From a virus: a stretch of DNA of 64,000 nucleotides. The position numbers and the translations under genes are program-made. Shown here one piece after another: positions 6,696 through 12,899 of this stretch. The notes beneath the pieces are model-generated. The model worked only from the letters and a program-made list of their open reading frames with translations. It was not told the origin of the DNA and ran no database searches. Position 1 is the first letter of the stretch. Every line of letters begins with the position of its first letter. The stretch spans positions 70,855 through 134,854 of the IMG/VR virus record IMGVR_UViG_3300030108_006260; one strand, written 5' to 3'.

Positions 6696-6771
6696 TGGTA
6701 CTCCCGGCTGGTTATGCTCCAGCTTGACGTCTTTATAAGAAACGCATCCTAACTGATTAGATGACGGGAGC
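6696..6771 (-). tRNA. tRNA-Ile(UAU)-like with an atypical T-loop
   Basis: Acceptor GCTCCCG/CGGGAGT, D-stem ATCT/GGAT, anticodon stem CGTTT/AGACG with loop CTTATAA (anticodon UAU), T-stem GCTGG/CCAGC, discriminator A and encoded CCA all fit a tRNA. The T-loop reads AGCATAA instead of TTCRANN, so standard scanners may miss it. If real it decodes AUA. It overlaps the longest reading of the next gene. Confidence 0.6.
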
Positions 6772-6786
6772 AAAATTTACTTCTTA

Positions 6787-6838
6787 AGTCCCCTAATATG
6801 AGGTCTCCGTAAATGAGTACGGACTGAGCTACGGGAGC
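6787..6838 (-). pseudogene. tRNA remnant or tRNA-like small RNA
   Basis: Starts GCTCCCGTAGCTCAG like a tRNA 5' half, with the same acceptor strand as the adjacent tRNA-Ile(UAU)-like gene. It has a TCCGT/ACGGA hairpin whose loop contains CAT, and a 3' strand (GGGGACT) that only partly pairs with the 5' end. There is no D-loop and no T-arm. It begins within a few bases of a predicted transcription start. Confidence 0.4.
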
Positions 6839-6846
6839 GTGGAAAG

Positions 6847-6876
6847 GTTCTAGCACGAGAACCTTTCGTAAGTCAA
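6847..6876 (-). promoter_or_regulatory. Sigma-70-like promoter
   Basis: The -35 is TTGACT (6871-6876) and the -10 is TAGAAC (6847-6852), with an 18-base spacer ending TCGTGC. It shares TTGACTT and GTGCTAG with the promoter near 49.9 kb. It overlaps a 10-bp hairpin (gaaaggttct/agaacctttc) and points at the tRNA-like sequences at 6838 and 6771. Confidence 0.5.
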
Positions 6877-6884
6877 GAGAAAAG

Positions 6885-7871
6885 TTAGAAAGAATCCAAC
6901 TGGGACTTGAAGAAGTCGCGTCCCAAGGTCATTACTTTCTTATTTACATCCTTGTAAGTCAATCCACTCTCTTCTAAATCTAGAGTACATTCTTTTTGAA
7001 TGTCGTTTGCGAGCCACTTTAGAAAGGTTCCTGTGGAGGTGACATCCAGAGGATGCCCTTCTTCTTTTAGAAAGAAGATTCCCTGCGCAAGGCGTGCCTT
7101 ACTGACTGCGTACTTTACAAAGGCATCAACCGATTCCAGTTTTTCCGGAGACATCTGTGGACCCTTCTTCCGGGGTGCCACCATCTTGTGCTTTTCCCCT
7201 TTCGACTTGAAGGGCAGCACTGGATTTCCAAAGTGCTCCCACATAGGAGTCCATACAACTCCTTCTCCGGTTCCTCTGATCCCAAAGTTTTCGCCCCAGG
7301 GGCAACAATCTTCCACATTGGCAGTAATAGACATTACTTCTTCCATGAAGGAAGATCTGCTTTCGCTACTGCTGAAGTCGACACGGAGTGTGTACGAAGG
7401 AACAGCTAGGATAGAGTGGATCAATCCAGGAGAGGTCACGATTGCGTCAAGTGCTGGAACAGGTACGAGAGGCTGTCCCTTCTCTACCTCTGCATGAACA
7501 GAGAAAAGAACCCACTGCCGCTCGGGTAGACTGTTTACAGCTACCCCTTTCTGGATTCCAGGGCCTACCCACTCCCCAAACAGAACAATGTCAAACTCTG
7601 GGTCGATGGAAAGTTCCCGTCGAACAGAATCCTCGATCTTACGAATCGACTTTTCGTGCTTTGATACAAAGGTAGCAAAACCAAAAGAATCGTTTCGTTC
7701 CTTTGTACGAGACTGAGGGATTAGTTCGCTAGGCGTACATCGTACTCCCGCGTTCGTACCATGAAGCTTCACTGTTCCACGGTACGTAACAACACTACGT
7801 GGTAGCTGACCAGACTTGTCTAGGTACCTAGCTACCTGATAAAAAGAATCGATTGATGGAAACTTGTGCAT
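6885..7871 (-). CDS. RNA ligase, T4 Rnl2 family
   Basis: 328-residue ATP-dependent RNA ligase. The nucleotidyl-transferase motifs are in order: motif I KLHGTN with the adenylated lysine at K35, FGEWVGPGIQKG (about residue 98-109), motif IV EGVVWTP (about 203), and motif V FKSKGEKHK (about 221). The length matches the Rnl2 family. These enzymes seal nicked RNA, and in T4-like phages they repair tRNAs cut by host defence nucleases. The gene lies between the two tRNA arrays, which fits that role. AGGAG precedes the ATG by about 10 bases. Confidence 0.9.
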   Translation of the reverse strand: MHKFPSIDSFYQVARYLDKSGQLPRSVVTYRGTVKLHGTNAGVRCTPSELIPQSRTKERNDSFGFATFVSKHEKSIRKIEDSVRRELSIDPEFDIVLFGEWVGPGIQKGVAVNSLPERQWVLFSVHAEVEKGQPLVPVPALDAIVTSPGLIHSILAVPSYTLRVDFSSSESRSSFMEEVMSITANVEDCCPWGENFGIRGTGEGVVWTPMWEHFGNPVLPFKSKGEKHKMVAPRKKGPQMSPEKLESVDAFVKYAVSKARLAQGIFFLKEEGHPLDVTSTGTFLKWLANDIQKECTLDLEESGLTYKDVNKKVMTLGRDFFKSQLDSF

Positions 7872-7904
7872 TTATTTTTTTCTCCTGAAGGAACAGTGTC
7901 CCTC

Positions 7905-7988
7905 GTTGCTCTCTACCATAAGAAGGGTTGTATCTTCCCTCAACCCAGAGGCTAAGCACCTTGTTGCTCTCTACCATGAGAAGGGTTG
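7905..7988 (-). repeat. Two 26-bp direct repeats upstream of the RNA ligase
   Basis: Copies at 7905-7930 and 7963-7988 start 58 bases apart and differ at one base. Minus-strand core: CAACCCTTCTyATGGTAGAG. A 15/16 match to the first 16 bases (AACCCTTCTCATAGTA) is present at about 14313-14328. They lie between tRNA-Phe and the RNA ligase, so they may be operators, promoters or RNA-binding sites. Confidence 0.65.
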
Positions 7989-8018
7989 AAACAAGTATGT
8001 AGAGGCAGTTTATTATAG

Positions 8019-8093
8019 TGGTGCCCCGAACAGGAATCGAACCTGTGACCACCGGGCTTCAACCGGCCGCTCTACCAACTGAGCTATCGGGGC
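8019..8093 (-). tRNA. tRNA-Phe(GAA)
   Basis: Acceptor GCCCCGA/TCGGGGC, anticodon loop TTGAAGC, canonical D- and T-arms, CCA encoded. Last tRNA of the second array. Confidence 0.95.
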
Positions 8094-8094
8094 G

Positions 8095-8169
8095 TGGCAG
8101 GCCACTAAGGACTTGAACCCTAACTAACGAATTTGGAATTCGTTGTGCTACCAATTACACTAGTGACCT
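8095..8169 (-). tRNA. tRNA-Trp(CCA)
   Basis: Acceptor AGGTCAC/GTGGCCT with one G-U pair, anticodon loop TTCCAAA, discriminator G, CCA encoded. Confidence 0.95.
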
Positions 8170-8170
8170 A

Positions 8171-8246
8171 TGGCGGGAGATGCAGGGTTTGAACCTGCGA
8201 CAATTGAGTTAACAGCTCACCGCTCTACCAACTGAGCTAATCTCCC
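8171..8246 (-). tRNA. tRNA-Asn(GUU), copy 1
   Basis: Acceptor GGGAGAT/ATCTCCC, anticodon loop CTGTTAA, canonical arms, CCA encoded. Confidence 0.95.
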
Positions 8247-8248
8247 TT

Positions 8249-8325
8249 TGGCGGGCCCTGCAAGAATCGAACTTGCCTTATTCTGGTTAACAGCCAGGCG
8301 CACTCACCAGAGGTGCTAAGGACCC
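8249..8325 (-). tRNA. tRNA-Asn(GUU), copy 2
   Basis: Acceptor GGGTCCT/AGGGCCC with one G-U pair, anticodon loop CTGTTAA, CCA encoded. The sequence differs widely from copy 1, so this is not a recent duplication. A gcaggga/tccctgc hairpin follows at 8330-8349. Confidence 0.93.
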
Positions 8326-8376
8326 ATTGTGCAGGGAAGCCACTCCCTGCGGACAAATACGTATTCAGTTTTCAAG

Positions 8377-8451
8377 TGGATCGGGAGGCTGGGTTTGAAC
8401 CAGCGACATACGGAATCAGAACCCGTCGTTCTACCACTGAACTACTCCCGA
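8377..8451 (-). tRNA. tRNA-Gln(CUG)
   Basis: Acceptor TCGGGAG/CTCCCGA, anticodon loop TTCTGAT, discriminator U, CCA encoded. Complements the UUG isoacceptor in the first array. Confidence 0.94.
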
Positions 8452-8452
8452 A

Positions 8453-8528
8453 TGGTGGATCTGTGGGGAATCGAACCCCAAATCGTCCGGTTAAGAGCCG
8501 GCTGCTTTACCATTGAAGCTACAGATCC
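8453..8528 (-). tRNA. tRNA-Lys(CUU)
   Basis: Acceptor GGATCTG/CAGATCC, anticodon loop CTCTTAA, CCA encoded. First tRNA of the second array. It starts about 25 bases past a terminator, so it is either read through or has its own start. Confidence 0.95.
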
Positions 8529-8551
8529 AGTACGAGCCTAAGATATAAAGA

Positions 8552-8586
8552 ACAAAAAAACCGCCGAGGCTAGTGCCTGGGCGGTT
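8552..8586 (-). terminator. Rho-independent terminator
   Basis: On the minus strand, AACCGCC-CAGGC-ACTA-GCCT-CGGCGGTT is followed by seven Ts. A textbook intrinsic terminator closing the small RNA unit at 8552-8745. Confidence 0.9.
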
Positions 8587-8745
8587 CAAAGTAACACTTT
8601 GTCGTTTTACGACAGGGTGGAACCGCACACACCCGTTGAAATATTGGTAGACTGCACATCAAAAGAAAACGCAGCAATACTGTCCCGGCGATACGAGCGC
8701 CAAGCAGAGCTAAGTTTTATATTTTGATGACGTGTCTTCATGACT
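8552..8745 (-). ncRNA. Stand-alone structured small RNA
   Basis: About 190 bases between a consensus-like promoter (8751-8779) and a strong terminator, with no convincing ORF. Predicted helices in order: CAUCAAAA/UUUUGAUG closing a long arm that continues with AAAAC/GUUUU and a GGCG/CGCC hairpin; GGGUG/CACCC; UGUCG/CGACA; AAAGU/ACUUU; then the terminator stem. Size and the long interrupted arm recall 6S RNA, but no 6S-specific feature is established. It lies between the DHH gene and the second tRNA array. Confidence 0.65.
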
Positions 8746-8750
8746 TAGAG

Positions 8751-8779
8751 AGTATGAGGTATGAGTAGATACATGTCAA
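8751..8779 (-). promoter_or_regulatory. Sigma-70 promoter of the small RNA
   Basis: The -35 is a perfect TTGACA (8774-8779), the spacer is 17 bases and the -10 is CATACT (8751-8756). Start expected at about 8743-8745. Confidence 0.75.
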
Positions 8780-8820
8780 GAAAAAAGTTACTAAGTTGTA
8801 GAGAAAGTTAAACTACAACC
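8780..8820 (-). terminator. Probable terminator after the DHH gene
   Basis: Hairpin gttgtag/ctacaac (8795-8801 and 8813-8819), followed on the minus strand by TTAGTAACTTTTTT. The T-tract is eight bases from the stem, so it is a weak example. It separates the DHH gene from the small RNA promoter. Confidence 0.45.
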
Positions 8821-9642
8821 CTAAAGTGCCCAAGGACCTTCTTCTGACGTGAACCCGGCCGAGTTCCAATGACCGCCTCCTCCTAGAGATCTTGCGAGAG
8901 AAGACACATCAAAGTTAGACCCCTCTTCATCGGAACGCAAGGAGTAAACGAACAATCCGTTGTTTATCTGCCTCCAGCCTACACTGAACAGGCTGTCTTT
9001 AGCCAAGGAGTTTAGTAGCTCTGACACAGCATAGAAAGGTGCGTTCACAACTGGGATGTCTGAGTATCCCTTGAAGGTCGAGTTAATAGCCTGTAGCTTC
9101 ATCTGTTCAACGTAGGAACCCTTGGCACGGAGTATAGCCTCCCCTTCACTACAAACAACTCCTGGATTTGTAGAAAGGCGATGGTCCAAAAGGTTCCAGT
9201 TATCGAAGCTAAAGGTATAGCTGGTGACTACGGCATTGATCTCGACCGACTTCGGCACAGAAAACCTCCACAAATCCCTATCCTCCACACAGTCAACCAA
9301 AAGAGGTCTCTTAGTGTTCGGATGGAAAAAGTCCCAAGACATTCCGGCACCCGACCTATCCATGTCGAAAAAGCAACCGGGCATACCTTCAAGGTCGTCT
9401 TTTGCAGTTAGGTGGTGGTCCAGCACTGTCAAACTTCGTGCCATGTCCGAAAGGAGCATAAGGTCGTCTCTTTTATAAGAGAAGTCAAGGATATAAACGT
9501 CCTTGTCTGTGACATCCGGAATTTCTAGGTCAGAGTAGTTAACGGATTTGTAGTCTGCTCGGTCACCAAACTTCTTGTAAGCAGCCCACGCAGAGGTGAA
9601 CCCGTCGGGACAATCCCCATGGTATAAGACTAAAGTATCCAT
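8821..9642 (-). CDS. DHH/DHHA1-family phosphoesterase
   Basis: 273-residue phosphoesterase of the NrnA/GdpP-like DHH superfamily. LYHGDCPDGFTSAW (about 6-19) gives motif I, ILDFSYKRDD motif II, LDHH (about 74-77) the name motif, and VEDRDLWRF motif IV. The C-terminal GGGGHWNSAGF (about 255-265) is the DHHA1 substrate-binding motif. Family members use two Mn ions to degrade short oligonucleotides, pAp, or pGpG/pApA from cyclic dinucleotides. With a GGDEF-EAL protein nearby, clearing pGpG is a possible role but is inference. A metabolic or nanoRNase role is equally likely. Confidence 0.88.
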   Translation of the reverse strand: MDTLVLYHGDCPDGFTSAWAAYKKFGDRADYKSVNYSDLEIPDVTDKDVYILDFSYKRDDLMLLSDMARSLTVLDHHLTAKDDLEGMPGCFFDMDRSGAGMSWDFFHPNTKRPLLVDCVEDRDLWRFSVPKSVEINAVVTSYTFSFDNWNLLDHRLSTNPGVVCSEGEAILRAKGSYVEQMKLQAINSTFKGYSDIPVVNAPFYAVSELLNSLAKDSLFSVGWRQINNGLFVYSLRSDEEGSNFDVSSLARSLGGGGHWNSAGFTSEEGPWAL

Positions 9643-9651
9643 AGTAAATTA

Positions 9652-9855
9652 TTAGTTTTCCTTGCTGTTCCACACAGCAATAAAAGAATCAATTATAGGG
9701 TTAGAGTTATTCCTTGCATCATCTAAGTTCTTTGCAGGAACGATGATCTTTAGAAGAAGCTTCTTTCGGGGTCGAATAAGAAACACTCTAACTTCGGAAA
9801 GGTGGTCATCCCCTGGCGAGATGTAGTGTACACTGAGGTCCTGAGTAGTAAGCAT
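9652..9855 (-). CDS. Hypothetical protein
   Basis: Unrecognised 67-residue protein with alternating hydrophobic and basic strands (VRVFLIRPRKKLLLKIIVPAK). AGAGG lies nine bases before the ATG. It is in the same cluster as the DHH gene downstream and the 9868 gene upstream, with short spacing. Confidence 0.65.
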   Translation of the reverse strand: MLTTQDLSVHYISPGDDHLSEVRVFLIRPRKKLLLKIIVPAKNLDDARNNSNPIIDSFIAVWNSKEN

Positions 9856-9867
9856 AATAATAAACCT

Positions 9868-10380
9868 CTAGTGAAAAGTGTCTGGGTCAGTAGTTCCACT
9901 ATCAGAATCAGTATCATCATCTTCTTCTGAGTAGTTTCCCCCAGTAGAAATGGAGTCTTGCATAATTGATGCTATCCCAAGCTTTCTTGCTGCTGCCAAC
10001 GCCTGATAGGCTGTTACACATAGACGGGCATACCGTACACTAGATGTCGTTCCCTCCAGCATGTAGTTGTCACCGTACATAAAACGGTTGATTTCATCGT
10101 CAGTGGCACCTGCCGACTCCAGATCTTTCTGGATAAAGTTAAACATTTTGCCTTGAAAGGTCATGTTCTCTTCTGTCGAAGAGGCTGTCATTCGAACGTG
10201 AGATAATGCTGTCTCTTGTAACGAATGAGCGAGTACCTGAGACAGTACTAGGTCTCTAGTAACTAGTTTAAGTGCACCGAGGACATCCTCCTTGGTGGCA
10301 TCTTCTGTCACTAGCTTATCGATTCGATTATCTACGATAGAGTCTAAAAGATCAGTAGGATCTACAGTTTCGTCACTCAT
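9868..10380 (-). CDS. Hypothetical acidic helical protein
   Basis: Unrecognised 170-residue protein, mostly helical, with an acidic Ser/Thr/Asp tail (EEDDDTDSDSGTTDPDTF) of the kind often seen on phage virion or DNA-mimic-like proteins. AAGGA precedes the ATG by about six bases. No catalytic motif or membrane segment seen. Confidence 0.7.
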   Translation of the reverse strand: MSDETVDPTDLLDSIVDNRIDKLVTEDATKEDVLGALKLVTRDLVLSQVLAHSLQETALSHVRMTASSTEENMTFQGKMFNFIQKDLESAGATDDEINRFMYGDNYMLEGTTSSVRYARLCVTAYQALAAARKLGIASIMQDSISTGGNYSEEDDDTDSDSGTTDPDTFH

Positions 10381-10406
10381 TATTTTCCTTACTAAGAAGA
10401 ACAGGG

Positions 10407-10928
10407 CTACTTTACAAGTCTCTTCTTTTTCTTAGCAGCGAGTCTCTTGTTTTTTGCTTCAATCTTTTCCCACTCCCGCCACCTACGATGGGAGTTTATG
10501 ATCCGGTCCAGTTTCTGTTTCTCAAATTTTTCTGCTCTTGAGAAATCTGGATGGCGTACTTCTAGGCACTTAAACCTATCATCGTGAGGGTAAGCATATT
10601 TGTCGCAATCAAACTGGCGGGGGCCCATATGGAGATGCAGCATCTCATGGTAAAGAACGAAGTCAAGGTACCACAGAGGAACTCTTTTGTCATCCAATAT
10701 AGAGTTTATTTTCAAGAACCTTTCCCTAAACACACAAAGAGCAAGAGATAAGTTAGAGTTGTTACGTCCCAGAGGGAAAGTTCGCCAGCCCACTCCCCCG
10801 CACACCATGCCTGAAAATTGGACCAGGTTGACCTTATCAAACCTCTGTATAAGTCGAGTCTTCCTAAACTTAGGTTTGGGGGGCTTTCTGACAGACACTG
10901 TAATTTCCTCCACTAGAGAAATAACCAC
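10407..10928 (-). CDS. SprT-like zinc metalloprotease
   Basis: 173-residue protein with the zincin motif in DFVLYHEMLHLHMGP (about 89-103): HEMLH gives two histidines and the glutamate base. A later histidine in RHPDF could supply the third ligand, as in SprT/WSS1-like proteases. The C-terminal tail is very basic (AAKKKKRLVK) and could bind DNA. The annotated GTG has AGGGG five bases upstream. An internal GTG at 10898 has a better site (GGAGG, 8 bases), so the protein may lack the first ten residues. The substrate is unknown; DNA-protein crosslink repair is the known role of this family. Confidence 0.7.
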   Translation of the reverse strand: MVISLVEEITVSVRKPPKPKFRKTRLIQRFDKVNLVQFSGMVCGGVGWRTFPLGRNNSNLSLALCVFRERFLKINSILDDKRVPLWYLDFVLYHEMLHLHMGPRQFDCDKYAYPHDDRFKCLEVRHPDFSRAEKFEKQKLDRIINSHRRWREWEKIEAKNKRLAAKKKKRLVK

Positions 10929-10979
10929 ACAGGCCCCTGGCAGTAACCTTACTTTAATTTTTACAACTATACAATAATA

Positions 10980-11141
10980 TTATATGCTTCTAAGGAAGAA
11001 CCACCAAGAATCGGGTAGGAAGTCCAAAATCTCAAACCATAGTATATCTAAAATATCATCCAGTATAAAAAACAGGAAAAATCCAGATAAACAGCCACAT
11101 AGGAAACAAAAAGGACCTGTAGCTATTACTGGTAGCTTCAC
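10980..11141 (-). CDS. Small hydrophobic protein, translationally coupled
   Basis: 53 residues from a GTG that overlaps the stop codon of the deformylase gene (TAGTG). It is strongly hydrophobic and aromatic: two segments (about 4-27 and 32-50) rich in Phe, Leu, Ile and Trp, with DDILD between. Likely a one- or two-helix membrane peptide. Short enough to be missed by standard calling. Size and charge would allow a holin or an antiholin, but nothing proves it. Confidence 0.5.
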   Translation of the reverse strand: MKLPVIATGPFCFLCGCLSGFFLFFILDDILDILWFEILDFLPDSWWFFLRSI

Positions 11142-11665
11142 TATTTCTGAAAGCCTGTATACCGTAAGTTCTTCCTCTTTTTCCTCTTCTTGATGTCAGA
11201 AGTAATGAACCTACGTGACGACCTATTTAGGTGGTCAGTGAAAACTTTTCCGTTGAGGTGGTCCAATTCGTGTTGGAAGCACTGGGCAGATAAATCTGAC
11301 AAGGACATTTCGAATTCGTTGAATTCCGTATCCTTACCTCTGACCAGGATAGAAGTATCCCGAGACACAGGTTCAGAATACCCAGGAAAAGAAAGGCATC
11401 CTTCGTCAGCCGGGGCACTCACACCAGACACACAGACGATCTCAGGATTTAAAAATACAAGAGGACTCTCTCCCTCAGTAACATCCATGACAAAAACCCT
11501 CTTCAGGACATTTATCTGTGGTGCCGCCAAGCCAATCCCACTGTACGCGTACATTGTTTCCAGCAGGTCGTTTACCAGGGCAGAAACGTTATCCTCCTTC
11601 TCAACAGGAAGGCACGGCTCCCTAAGAGAAGGGTGGGGGTAGACTAGTATCTCACGAATAGCCAT
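11141..11665 (-). CDS. def: Peptide deformylase
   Basis: 174-residue peptide deformylase, removing the formyl group from the N-terminal Met of new proteins. All three family motifs are intact: GIGLAAPQ (43-50), EGCLSFPG (88-95, metal-binding Cys) and QHELDHLNG (131-139, two metal His and the catalytic Glu). A basic tail follows. Length is normal for the family. Marine and other large phages often carry this gene, possibly to sustain host protein turnover during infection. Its stop codon overlaps the start of a small hydrophobic ORF. Confidence 0.95.
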   Translation of the reverse strand: MAIREILVYPHPSLREPCLPVEKEDNVSALVNDLLETMYAYSGIGLAAPQINVLKRVFVMDVTEGESPLVFLNPEIVCVSGVSAPADEGCLSFPGYSEPVSRDTSILVRGKDTEFNEFEMSLSDLSAQCFQHELDHLNGKVFTDHLNRSSRRFITSDIKKRKKRKNLRYTGFQK

Positions 11666-11666
11666 G

Positions 11667-12101
11667 TCAGGAACAAAACCCTAGGATAAAGTTATCGGGA
11701 TCTAGGCTTTTACTGTTCCCATCAATAAATGATACAACTTCTCCGTCACGAAGGAGGCGTCCCAATTTTGACTCCAGTACATATTGAGAAATTGGGACCT
11801 TGGAGGAGAAGCTCATACCCTGGTGCTCTAAAACAAAGCACCATTTCTGTAGCTTCTTGTCCCATACTGTTCTCTTGATACGGTAGGAGGCGTAAGGAGA
11901 AACAGCTGCTACATCCATTTCCACTGCCGAGTTCCTACTGGACACCCCTCTATGCTCCTTCCTGTACTCGTTTGCGCAGTAGCGGGAGCAAAACGTCTGA
12001 TTCCTAGATCTGATGACAGAGAAAGTAAACTCACAACGAGGGCAGACAGAAAGAACCCTTCCGGGGGATATCTCAGAAATAATTATAGGCTCAGGAGTCA
12101 C
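11667..12101 (-). CDS. Zinc-ribbon protein with a degenerate HNH-like tail
   Basis: 144 residues. The N-terminus has a zinc ribbon, CPRCEFTF and FCSRYC (about 19-42). The C-terminus, LGRLLRDGEVVSFIDGN followed by DPDNF, has the layout of a phage HNH nuclease (normally GEVVHHIDGN...DPDNL), but the paired histidines are replaced by Ser-Phe. It is therefore probably not a working HNH nuclease and may keep only the DNA-binding shape. GTG start overlapping the previous stop (GTGA). Confidence 0.65.
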   Translation of the reverse strand: MTPEPIIISEISPGRVLSVCPRCEFTFSVIRSRNQTFCSRYCANEYRKEHRGVSSRNSAVEMDVAAVSPYASYRIKRTVWDKKLQKWCFVLEHQGMSFSSKVPISQYVLESKLGRLLRDGEVVSFIDGNSKSLDPDNFILGFCS

Positions 12102-12457
12102 TTTTTGTTTTTCTTTCTTCTTCTTTTACGGGCTTTCTTCCTGGCGGCAGCACTGGGTCCCTTCTTTCTGAGGAGGGGCACCACGGACCTAGGAAGGGGG
12201 CCATCGAGTAGCCTATCAGGGCTTTTCTCTAAGGATATTCCGTCCCACCTGTGAACCGATTTTACGTGTTCCCAAAGTTCTCCAGGAGAGCTTGCGTGAA
12301 ATACACTTCTGTTGCATGGTGACTTGCAAGGTACCTCTACTAATCCGTTTGGTGTGTTATACAAAGAGTAACACACTTTCTCAACGGAACAAGGCTTACA
12401 GTAAGGACAAGGCCATACACCTTTGTGGTCTGAGTTTCCTGTACATAAGGGGCTCAT
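12098..12457 (-). CDS. Cys-rich zinc-finger-like protein with basic tail
   Basis: Unrecognised 119-residue protein. The N-terminal 65 residues hold several Cys pairs (CPYCKPC, VCYS, CKSPC) and an HVKSVH segment resembling a C2H2-type finger. The last 25 residues are almost all Lys/Arg/Ala (KKARKRRRKKNKK). Nucleic-acid binding is likely from composition only. The stop overlaps the next start. Confidence 0.65.
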   Translation of the reverse strand: MSPLCTGNSDHKGVWPCPYCKPCSVEKVCYSLYNTPNGLVEVPCKSPCNRSVFHASSPGELWEHVKSVHRWDGISLEKSPDRLLDGPLPRSVVPLLRKKGPSAAARKKARKRRRKKNKK

Positions 12458-12506
12458 GATAAGTAAAGGCGTAAGACCTTAGTATCTCCTTCTGGTTTAT
12501 GAAAAC

Positions 12507-12899
12507 TCACTGATCCTCAACTTCTTTCTGTAGATTTTTTAGATTTTCTATTATGGGGTCGAGATCCGTTTTGAGGATCCTTTCAAGAAGGTACCCATCA
12601 ATAGACTTCTCCTGTGCAGGAGGACCTACCCTTTCTAGGTGGGGAGCACGTCTGTAGAGACGAATAAACACAAGGGGACAGTATTCGTCTCCCTGAGACA
12701 TTCCACGGTCAACTAGACCTGGATAGTTAAACATGTCTTCGGGGTAAAGGACCCTTCGATCTACCCTAAATACTTTCCATATATTCAAAGAAGGGAAATC
12801 AAGCTGGTTTACCACCAGGTCCCCCTTTTTTATAGAAGGGTCCCACTGCTTAGAAGCAATGACGGAAACATTTCCCCTATTCCTCTGCTTCTTGTTCAC
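12507..12899 (-). CDS. Hypothetical protein
   Basis: Unrecognised 130-residue soluble protein. The first part resembles a small beta-barrel (KKGDLVVNQLDFPS...WKVFRV), a pattern seen in SH3-like domains. It ends in a helix (DLDPIIENLKNLQKEVED). GTG start coupled to the previous stop. Confidence 0.65.
   Translation of the reverse strand: MNKKQRNRGNVSVIASKQWDPSIKKGDLVVNQLDFPSLNIWKVFRVDRRVLYPEDMFNYPGLVDRGMSQGDEYCPLVFIRLYRRAPHLERVGPPAQEKSIDGYLLERILKTDLDPIIENLKNLQKEVEDQ

Noticed and set aside
7000-7675. Plus-strand ORFs opposite the RNA ligase gene
   Set aside because: They overlap an unambiguous ligase gene in antisense and show no known motif.
7905-7988. CRISPR array
   Set aside because: Only two repeats, the spacing varies from CRISPR norms, there are no cas genes, and a near copy lies elsewhere at a gene junction.
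8552-8745. 6S RNA
   Set aside because: Similar size and a long interrupted arm, but the ends do not pair with each other and no conserved 6S bubble sequence was recognised. Kept only as an unknown structured RNA.
10984-11193. Plus-strand 69-residue ORF
   Set aside because: Low-complexity Ser/Lys sequence opposite the coupled minus-strand peptide and the end of deformylase; no ribosome site.
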